Positions 4,710 through 8,469 of a stretch of DNA of 8,469 nucleotides are shown here, piece after piece. Every line of letters starts with the position of its first letter. The first letter of the stretch is position 1. The notes beneath the pieces were generated by a model, which was given only the letters and a program-made list of their open reading frames with translations, did no database searches and was not told the origin of the DNA. A program made the position numbers and the translations under genes. Source of the stretch: Candidatus Bathyarchaeota archaeon (lineage in GTDB: Archaea > Thermoproteota > DRAE01); NCBI GenBank assembly GCA_011041895.1, contig DRAE01000047.1, forward strand, positions 1-8,469, read 5' to 3'.

Positions 4710-5075
4710 ATGCCAAAGAAATTCTCATCAAAACCCTCAAAAGTTAGAAAACGCTTCTTTAATGCCCCCCTACACCAAAAGCATAAGATGCTTGCTGCAC
4801 ACCTATCTCCTGAACTTAGAGCACTTTATAAAAGAAGAACATTTCCAGTCAGAACGGGAGATGTAGTTCGCATAATGAGGGGGGACTTTAAAGGGCTCGA
4901 GGGTAAAGTGGTCGAGGTAGACGTCAAAAAAGTAAGGGTTTCTGTCGAAAAGGCAACGATCAAGAAGAGGGATGGAACAGAAGTATATTATCCGATTCAT
5001 CCATCCAATCTAATGATAGTTGAACTGGATCTTTCAGATCCAAAAAGAAAAGAGGCTCTGCTAAGAGGAGGTTAA
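4710..5075 (+). CDS. rpl24: 50S ribosomal protein uL24
   Basis: uL24 initiates large-subunit assembly by binding the 5' domain of 23S rRNA, and lies near the tunnel exit. The 121-residue product is the normal archaeal form with an N-terminal region (SSKPSKVRKRFFNAPLHQKH, 6-25; LSPELRALYKRRTFPVRTGD, 32-51) and a KOW motif at about 47-72 (VRTGDVVRIMRGDFKGLEGK followed by VVEVD). The segment HPSNLMIVELDLSDPKRK (97-114) is typical of archaeal/eukaryotic uL24 (L26e). GGTGGT six bases before the ATG, within the end of uL14, is the likely SD. It is one base from both neighbours. Confidence 0.97.
   Translation: MPKKFSSKPSKVRKRFFNAPLHQKHKMLAAHLSPELRALYKRRTFPVRTGDVVRIMRGDFKGLEGKVVEVDVKKVRVSVEKATIKKRDGTEVYYPIHPSNLMIVELDLSDPKRKEALLRGG
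5067..5072 (+). promoter_or_regulatory. Shine-Dalgarno site of eS4
   Basis: GGAGGT covers the last glycine codons of uL24 and its first stop base, beginning 10 bases before the ATG at 5077. Confidence 0.7.
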
Positions 5076-5076
5076 G

Positions 5077-5844
5077 ATGCATCAGAAAAGACTTTCAGCT
5101 CCAAAGATACTTCCAATTCCCCGAAAAGAGCATAAATTCACAGTAAAGACAATGCCTGGACCACATCCGAAGGAGCGTGCAATACCCCTACTCATAATAG
5201 TTAGAGACATTCTCAAATACTGTTCAACATACAGAGAAGCCAAGTCCATAATCGCCAGAAAGGAGATATACGTAGATGGTAGACCTATAAGGCATCATCA
5301 GTTCCCAGTAGGTGTAATGGATGTAATAACTGTTCCAAGGCTGAAGCAAGCATTTAGAGTTCTTCCAACCATAGGTGAAAAACTAACGCTTCACCCGATA
5401 ACTGAAGATGAAGCTCAATTTAAGATTGTCAGAATAAATGGAAAAAGATTAGTCAAGGGAGGCAAATTACAGCTTAATTCACATGACGGAAGATCCTTCC
5501 TATTTGATCTTTCAGATGTAAGACGAGATAAAAAACTTAAAAAGTACAATGTTGGAGACTCGCTGAAGATCTCTCTTCCAGATCAAGAGATCCTAGAGCA
5601 TTTGCCCTTAAAAGAGGGAATGTATGGCTTAATAGTGTTCGGAAAAAACATGGGTAAAGTAGGTAAGATCGAAAAGATTACTCCTGGAACAGCTTTTCAA
5701 AAACCTCTCGTAACCCTATCATATGATGGCCACGAGGTCACAACGCTTCTAGAGTATATGATCATCATCGGAAAAGATGAGCCTGAGATAACTCTTCCAG
5801 AGGAGATCCTGAAATGGCCAGAAATAGAAGCCAGCAGAACATAA
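5077..5844 (+). CDS. rps4e: 30S ribosomal protein eS4
   Basis: eS4 is a small-subunit protein found only in archaea and eukaryotes; it is unrelated in overall architecture to bacterial S4. The 255-residue product is slightly longer than many archaeal members. The N-terminus MHQKRLSAPKILPIPRKEHK matches the family (KRL-x-AP pattern), with PGPHPKERAIPLLIIVRDIL (27-46). An S4-like RNA-binding domain follows (about 43-86: YREAKSIIARKEIYVDGRPI, RHHQFPVGVMDVITV). The central domain carries INGKRLVKGGKLQLNSHDGR (120-139), and a KOW motif lies at about 178-205 (LKEGMYGLIVFGKNMGKVGK). The last 31 bases overlap uL5, so the tail after about residue 245 (LKWPEIEASRT) also encodes the uL5 start region. 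Confidence 0.97.
   Translation: MHQKRLSAPKILPIPRKEHKFTVKTMPGPHPKERAIPLLIIVRDILKYCSTYREAKSIIARKEIYVDGRPIRHHQFPVGVMDVITVPRLKQAFRVLPTIGEKLTLHPITEDEAQFKIVRINGKRLVKGGKLQLNSHDGRSFLFDLSDVRRDKKLKKYNVGDSLKISLPDQEILEHLPLKEGMYGLIVFGKNMGKVGKIEKITPGTAFQKPLVTLSYDGHEVTTLLEYMIIIGKDEPEITLPEEILKWPEIEASRT
5800..5807 (+). promoter_or_regulatory. Shine-Dalgarno site of uL5 inside eS4
   Basis: GAGGAGAT, inside the eS4 reading frame, ends 6 bases before the uL5 ATG at 5814. It supports the overlapping start. Confidence 0.65.
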
Positions 5845-6389
5845 TCCCGCTCGAGGAATGTAAAAAGTTCGTTGAAAAATGGAAGAAAAATCCATTGTCA
5901 AAGCCTAGAATAGAGAAGGTAGTTGTCAACATATGTGTTGGAACATCAGGTGAGCCGCTTGAACGAGCAATGAAAATTCTCGAACAGTTGACGGGTCAAA
6001 AACCTGTTAAGCTTCTTGCGAAGAAAACCATAAAAGGTTTCGGAATACATAGGGGGGAACCTATTGCATGCAAAGTTACACTGAGGAAAAAGCGTGGAGA
6101 AGATTTCCTTAGAAAAGTTCTACCAGCGGTTCAGCATCAACTTAAGTTCGACAGTTTCTCGGTAAATACTTTTTCATTTGGCATCGACGAGCATCTCAAA
6201 ATTCCCGGGACAAGATATGACCCCGAGCTTGGAATATTTGGAATGGACATATGTGTGAGCCTTGAGAGGCCAGGTTTTAGAATCGCTAGAAGAAAAAGAT
6301 GTAAAAGTAAGATACCCAGCAAGGTTAGAATATCTCCATTAGAAGCTGCTTGCTATATGATGCACGAGTTTAATGTTCAAATCATTTAA
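5814..6389 (+). CDS. rpl5: 50S ribosomal protein uL5
   Basis: uL5 binds 5S rRNA in the central protuberance and contacts P-site tRNA. The product has 191 residues, a normal archaeal length. The family pattern is clear: NPLSKPRIEKVVVNICVGTS (26-45), LEQLTGQKPVKLLAKKTIKG (56-75) with the GQKPV motif, GIHRGEPIACKVTLRKKRGE (77-96), and LKFDSFSVNTFSFGIDEHLK (110-129). The later GIFGMDICVSLERPGFRIAR (140-159) is also typical. The C-terminus contains RISPLEAACYMMHEFNV. The ATG chosen lies 31 bases inside eS4 with an SD; the conserved portion begins at about residue 26, so the exact N-terminus is less certain than the identity. Its TAA stop is embedded in the TATA-like box of uS14. Confidence 0.97.
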   Translation: MARNRSQQNIIPLEECKKFVEKWKKNPLSKPRIEKVVVNICVGTSGEPLERAMKILEQLTGQKPVKLLAKKTIKGFGIHRGEPIACKVTLRKKRGEDFLRKVLPAVQHQLKFDSFSVNTFSFGIDEHLKIPGTRYDPELGIFGMDICVSLERPGFRIARRKRCKSKIPSKVRISPLEAACYMMHEFNVQII

Positions 6390-6393
6390 ATTT
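6385..6393 (+). promoter_or_regulatory. TATA-like promoter of uS14 at the end of uL5
   Basis: TTTAAATTT starts 31 bases before the uS14 ATG and overlaps the uL5 stop codon. The same 9-mer stands 32 bases before the rnp1 ATG. uS14 has no SD in its 26-base upstream gap, so the arrangement fits an internal promoter producing a leaderless uS14 message. It would supplement, or follow, read-through from upstream. Confidence 0.55.
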
Positions 6394-6408
6394 GTCCTCT
6401 TCTTTTTT
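6391..6408 (+). terminator. T-rich tract between uL5 and uS14 (possible partial terminator)
   Basis: Thirteen of 18 bases are T, ending in a run of six T. Archaeal intrinsic termination uses T-rich tracts without requiring a hairpin, so this could end some upstream transcripts. It could equally be the initiator-proximal pyrimidine tract of the uS14 promoter; a similar, shorter tract follows the rnp1 TATA box. Confidence 0.3.
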
Positions 6409-6415
6409 AAAGAAA

Positions 6416-6562
6416 ATGAGCGCCGAACCAAGGAGGAAGGTACCACCCAGATGTAGAAGATGTGGTACAACTGAAAGTGTAATTAGAAAGTATAAACTCT
6501 TCATATGTAGAAGATGCTTTAGAGAGATAGCTAAGGAACTGGGATTCAAAAAGTACATGTAA
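6416..6562 (+). CDS. rps14: 30S ribosomal protein uS14, zinc-binding short form
   Basis: uS14 is on the small-subunit head near uS3 and uS19. The 48-residue product is the zinc-ribbon type, as usual in archaea and short enough to be missed by length-filtered gene finding. Translated residues include MSAEPRRKVPPRCRRCGTT and KLFICRRCFREIAKELGFKK. Two CxxC pairs, Cys13-Cys16 and Cys31-Cys34, form the zinc site and match the family spacing (C-x2-C-x14-C-x2-C), and RRCFREIA-x-ELGF is the standard C-terminal motif. The order uL5-uS14-uS8 is canonical. Unlike most neighbours it has no SD (the bases before the ATG are AAAGAAA), and a TATA-like box 31 bases upstream suggests leaderless expression. Confidence 0.96.
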   Translation: MSAEPRRKVPPRCRRCGTTESVIRKYKLFICRRCFREIAKELGFKKYM

Positions 6563-6565
6563 ACT

Positions 6566-6572
6566 GGAGGTG
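6566..6572 (+). promoter_or_regulatory. Shine-Dalgarno site of uS8
   Basis: GGAGGTG is the strongest anti-SD match in this gap and ends 8 bases before the ATG at 6581. It is four bases after the uS14 stop. Confidence 0.75.
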
Positions 6573-6580
6573 CGTGGAAG

Positions 6581-6973
6581 ATGTGTCTAAACGATGCACT
6601 AGCTAATGCCCTCTCAACTATACAGAATAATGAAATGGTAGGAAACAAGACATGCCTCATATATCCAGCTTCAAAACTCATTGGGCAAGTTCTAAGGATA
6701 ATGCAGAAGGAAGGCTACATTGGAGAATTCGAGCTGATCCAGGATGGTAGAGGAAACAAGTTCAAAGTCCAGCTACTGGGCAGAATAAACAAGTGCAACG
6801 TGATCAAACCCAGATTCCCAGTGAAATACAGGGATCTAGAGAAAGTTGTAGCACAGTATCTTCCAGCATATAATGTTGGCATAGTTATCATATCCACGGA
6901 TCAAGGCGTTATGACTCATAAGGAGGCGTTAGAGAAAAGGATTGGAGGCGTGCTTCTAGCATACGTCTATTAA
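6581..6973 (+). CDS. rps8: 30S ribosomal protein uS8
   Basis: uS8 binds the central domain of 16S rRNA and organises the small-subunit platform. In bacteria it also represses its own operon by binding mRNA, but no such site is claimed here. The 130-residue product has the archaeal length. The N-terminus MCLNDALANALSTIQNNEMV matches the family's D-x-LANALSTI-x-N pattern, followed by PASKLIGQVLRIMQKEGYIG (29-48) and FELIQDGRGNKFKVQLLGRI (50-69). The C-terminal signature VIISTDQGVMTHKEALEKRI (102-121) and GGVLLAYVY end the protein. Residue 2 is Cys and residue 25 another Cys; I read nothing into this. Its TAA shares bases with an ATG (6973), which is not the preferred uL6 start. Confidence 0.97.
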   Translation: MCLNDALANALSTIQNNEMVGNKTCLIYPASKLIGQVLRIMQKEGYIGEFELIQDGRGNKFKVQLLGRINKCNVIKPRFPVKYRDLEKVVAQYLPAYNVGIVIISTDQGVMTHKEALEKRIGGVLLAYVY

Positions 6974-6974
6974 T

Positions 6975-6980
6975 GGTGAT
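6975..6980 (+). promoter_or_regulatory. Shine-Dalgarno site deciding the uL6 start
   Basis: GGTGAT starts exactly 10 bases before the ATG at 6985. In-frame ATGs at 6973 and 6979 overlap the SD itself and are therefore less likely starts. Confidence 0.7.
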
Positions 6981-6984
6981 GCAT

Positions 6985-7548
6985 ATGCCCAAGCTGGAGT
7001 ACCTGAGCAAGTCGATAGACATACCGGAAGACGTGAAAGTTGAAATCGATGAAAACCGTAGAGTCAAGGTTACAGGTCCACTTGGCACCATTGAGAAAGA
7101 TTTTTCGCATATTCCAAAGAAAGTCAACATAAAGATTGAGAATGGAAAAGTCATAGTCGACTCCTACGATGTTACTAGGAGAGAGAAGGCTATAATTGGA
7201 ACCATAATCGCCCACTTTAGGAACATGTTTAAGGGTGTAAGGGAAGGTTACGTTTATAAGATGAAAATAATTTATACTCACTTTCCGATCAAGGTCGAGG
7301 TTAAAGGCGATAAAGTTATTATAAACAACTTTATGGGAGAAAGGGCTCCACGTATCGCTAAGATACTTAAAGGTGTCGAGGTAAAGGTTGAAGGAGAAGA
7401 TGTGATAGTTAAGGGAATTGATAAGGAGGCTGTGGGTCAAACTGCTGCAAACATACAGCAGGCCACGAAGATAAAGGATAAAGATCCAAGAGTGTTCCTA
7501 GACGGCATATACGTGTATGAGAAAGATGGTAAGCCACTAGTAAGGTGA
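6985..7548 (+). CDS. rpl6: 50S ribosomal protein uL6
   Basis: uL6 lies near the sarcin-ricin loop and the elongation-factor binding site of the large subunit. The product has 187 residues from the ATG at 6985, a normal archaeal length. It shows the two tandem repeats of the family: the first about 9-85 (IDIPEDVKVEIDENRRVKVT, then GPLGTIEKDF and KAIIGTIIAHFRNMFKGVRE at 68-87), the second about 90-180 (YVYKMKIIYTHFPIKVEVKG, NNFMGERAPRI). The archaeal signature is QTAANIQQATKIKDKDPRVF (152-171) followed by DGIYVYEK. The start choice rests on the SD at 6975-6980; two upstream ATGs would add only four residues. Its TGA is part of the eL32 SD. Confidence 0.97.
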   Translation: MPKLEYLSKSIDIPEDVKVEIDENRRVKVTGPLGTIEKDFSHIPKKVNIKIENGKVIVDSYDVTRREKAIIGTIIAHFRNMFKGVREGYVYKMKIIYTHFPIKVEVKGDKVIINNFMGERAPRIAKILKGVEVKVEGEDVIVKGIDKEAVGQTAANIQQATKIKDKDPRVFLDGIYVYEKDGKPLVR

Positions 7549-7549
7549 T
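7544..7549 (+). promoter_or_regulatory. Shine-Dalgarno site deciding the eL32 start, overlapping the uL6 stop
   Basis: GGTGAT contains the uL6 TGA and begins 10 bases before the ATG at 7554. A GTG at 7545 and an ATG at 7548 in the same frame lie within or directly after it, so they are poor starts. Confidence 0.65.
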
Positions 7550-7553
7550 GAAT

Positions 7554-7967
7554 ATGGGGAAGAACTCTCTTGCACGTCTACTGAGAATAAGAAGAACAAT
7601 TAGTAGAAGAAGGCCAAAGTTTGTAAGGCAAGAGTCATGGCGATACGTTAGAGTAAAGGAAAACTGGCGACGCCCACGTGGAATAGACAGTAAAATGCGC
7701 CTTAAGTTAAAGAGTAGACCAGCTCTAGTGAGCATAGGATACGGTTCCCCAAGGAAGGTTAGAGGCCTTCATCCATCAGGTAAGAGAGAGGTTCTGGTAC
7801 ATAATGTAGAGGAGCTTGAAAGGATAAACCCTGAAGTCGAAGTTGCAAGGATAGCTCACACAGTTGGACTCAGAAAAAGAATCCAAATACTCGAAAAAGC
7901 TAAGGATCTTGGAATAACTGTACTTAACCCTGGAAAGGGAGGGTTACTACTTGAATCTAAGGAATAA
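7554..7967 (+). CDS. rpl32e: 50S ribosomal protein eL32
   Basis: eL32 is a large-subunit protein shared by archaea and eukaryotes and absent from bacteria. The 137-residue product has a basic N-terminus (LLRIRRTISRRRPKFVRQES, 9-28), then the family signature WRYVRVKENWRRPRGIDSKM (29-48), KLKSRPALVSIGYGSPRKVR (51-70) and GLHPSGKREVLVHNVEELER (71-90). The C-terminal half, with EVARIAHTVGLRKRIQILEK (96-115) and AKDLGITVLNP, is typical. It directly follows uL6, as in other archaea. The final 17 bases overlap eL19, whose SD is in the glycine-rich end of eL32. The start choice is the ATG at 7554; two upstream in-frame codons fall in the SD region. Confidence 0.97.
   Translation: MGKNSLARLLRIRRTISRRRPKFVRQESWRYVRVKENWRRPRGIDSKMRLKLKSRPALVSIGYGSPRKVRGLHPSGKREVLVHNVEELERINPEVEVARIAHTVGLRKRIQILEKAKDLGITVLNPGKGGLLLESKE
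7938..7943 (+). promoter_or_regulatory. Shine-Dalgarno site deciding a TTG start for eL19
   Basis: GGAGGG ends 7 bases before the TTG at 7951, inside eL32. The next in-frame ATG (residue 13) would cut into the conserved N-terminal helix, so the TTG is the start. Confidence 0.7.
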
Positions 7968-8418
7968 AAAGGAACTTGTGGCTAGGATGCTAGGAGTAGG
8001 CGTGTCCAGAGTATGGATTCACCCGGACTATCTTGATGTAGTCTCAGACGCTGTTACAGCAGACGATATTAGGAAGCTTATCAAGGAGAAAATCATAAGG
8101 ATAAAGCCTAAGAAGGGAGTATGCAGATATAGAGCTAGACTACGTCTAATGAAAAAGAAAAGGGGGAGACTTAGAGGTCATGGTAGTAGGAAAGGTAAGA
8201 AGAGTGCTAGACTCGATCCTAAGAGACAGTGGATAATACGTGTAAGAGCCCAAAGAAGATATCTGAGAATGCTCAGAGATAAGGGCTTACTGGAGCCCTC
8301 AACTTATCAGAAACTTAGAAGAATGGTTAAAGGAGGGGCTTTCAGAAGCCTAAGACATTTGAAATCATATATCAAGGAAAACAGCCTCTTAAAGGAGGAG
8401 GTAATCTCACTTGGCTAG
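7951..8418 (+). CDS. rpl19e: 50S ribosomal protein eL19
   Basis: eL19 is an archaeal/eukaryotic large-subunit protein whose long helix extends to the small subunit and forms an intersubunit bridge. The 155-residue product is of normal archaeal length. The N-terminal helix domain includes MNLRNKKELVARMLGVGVSR (1-20) and VWIHPDYLDVVSDAVTADDI (21-40), close to the family's LGVG-x-x-RVWI-x-P signature. The basic linker KKKRGRLRGHGSRKGKKSAR (68-87) contains the RGHGSRKGK-type motif, and DPKRQWIIRVRAQRRYLRML (89-108) begins the long C-terminal helix, ending in KLRRMVKGGAFRSLRHLKSY. It starts at a TTG 17 bases inside eL32 with a GGAGGG SD. The last 8 bases overlap uL18. Confidence 0.97.
   Translation: MNLRNKKELVARMLGVGVSRVWIHPDYLDVVSDAVTADDIRKLIKEKIIRIKPKKGVCRYRARLRLMKKKRGRLRGHGSRKGKKSARLDPKRQWIIRVRAQRRYLRMLRDKGLLEPSTYQKLRRMVKGGAFRSLRHLKSYIKENSLLKEEVISLG
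8394..8402 (+). promoter_or_regulatory. Shine-Dalgarno site of uL18 (TTG start)
   Basis: GGAGGAGGT, within eL19, ends 8 bases before the TTG at 8411. It is one of the strongest SD matches in the window. Confidence 0.75.
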
Positions 8419-8469
8419 AGGTCCCACATATAGAGTTCCATTCCGAAGGAGAAGAGAAGGTAAAACTAA
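8411..8469 (+). CDS. rpl18: 50S ribosomal protein uL18, N-terminal end (partial)
   Basis: Only the first 19 complete codons are in the window, and the gene runs off the right edge. The peptide MARGPTYRVPFRRRREGKT is the archaeal uL18 N-terminus (MARGP-x-Y-x-VPFRRRREGKT-type). uL18 binds 5S rRNA together with uL5 in the central protuberance. It follows eL19 as in other archaeal clusters. The start is a TTG that overlaps the eL19 stop by 8 bases and has a strong SD, so coupling to eL19 is likely. The rest of the gene is not visible. Confidence 0.93.
   Translation, partial: MARGPTYRVPFRRRREGKT

Noticed and set aside
6970..7440. A 156-codon minus-strand open frame opposite uL6.
   Set aside because: It lies wholly antisense to well-conserved uL6, has no SD, and its translation resembles no family I know. 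It is a codon-bias shadow.
1..8469. CRISPR arrays, tRNA or rRNA genes, insertion sequences, toxin-antitoxin or defence genes.
   Set aside because: Coding density is nearly complete with ribosomal and RNase P genes, and no direct repeats, RNA genes or transposase sequences are seen.

Overview
The window is a stretch of an archaeal ribosomal-protein supercluster (the archaeal counterpart of the bacterial S10, spc and alpha operons). The domain is clear from the gene content: archaeal/eukaryotic-type proteins eS4, eL32 and eL19 and the RNase P protein Rnp1 (Rpp29) lie among universal ribosomal proteins in the usual archaeal order. Arginine is mostly AGA/AGG and isoleucine is often ATA, GC is moderate, and several starts are TTG. 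This fits a thermophilic archaeon, perhaps of the Thermoproteota (TACK) group, but the lineage is inferred and not shown.

Layout. Positions 1-80 hold the last codons of uL3. A tight plus-strand block follows: uL4 (77-871), uL23 (850-1110, TTG start), uL2 (1123-1854), uS19 (1867-2262), uL22 (2273-2734) and uS3 (2736-3368). The next gene in the canonical order, uL29, is present at its expected position but on the minus strand (3564 down to 3349). Its 3' end overlaps the uS3 3' end by 20 bp. A 77-bp divergent intergenic region (3565-3641) follows, and the plus-strand series resumes: rnp1 (3642-3935), uS17 (3940-4278), uL14 (4280-4708), uL24 (4710-5075), eS4 (5077-5844), uL5 (5814-6389), a 48-residue zinc-ribbon uS14 (6416-6562), uS8 (6581-6973), uL6 (6985-7548), eL32 (7554-7967), eL19 (7951-8418, TTG start) and the first codons of uL18 (from 8411, TTG start). 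No stretch of 300 bases lacks a gene.

Regulation. Most genes have a visible Shine-Dalgarno site and are separated by a few bases or overlap, as expected of translationally coupled co-transcribed genes. Two genes, rnp1 and uS14, have no SD. Instead both have the same 9-mer TTTAAATTT 31-32 bases before the ATG, the arrangement expected of an archaeal TATA box driving a leaderless mRNA. So the cluster probably runs as at least three plus-strand units (uL3-uS3, rnp1 onward, uS14 onward) plus a separate antisense uL29 unit.

The proteins act together: the uL genes and eL genes build the large subunit (uL2, uL3 and uL4 near the peptidyl-transferase centre and exit tunnel; uL23, uL29 and uL22 around the tunnel exit; uL5 and uL18 with 5S rRNA), and the uS genes and eS4 build the small subunit. 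Rnp1 is part of the tRNA-maturing RNase P. The most unusual feature is the single-gene, in-place inversion of uL29 and the divergent promoter region that seems to serve it. I found no mobile element, CRISPR array, RNA gene or new defence or metabolic system.
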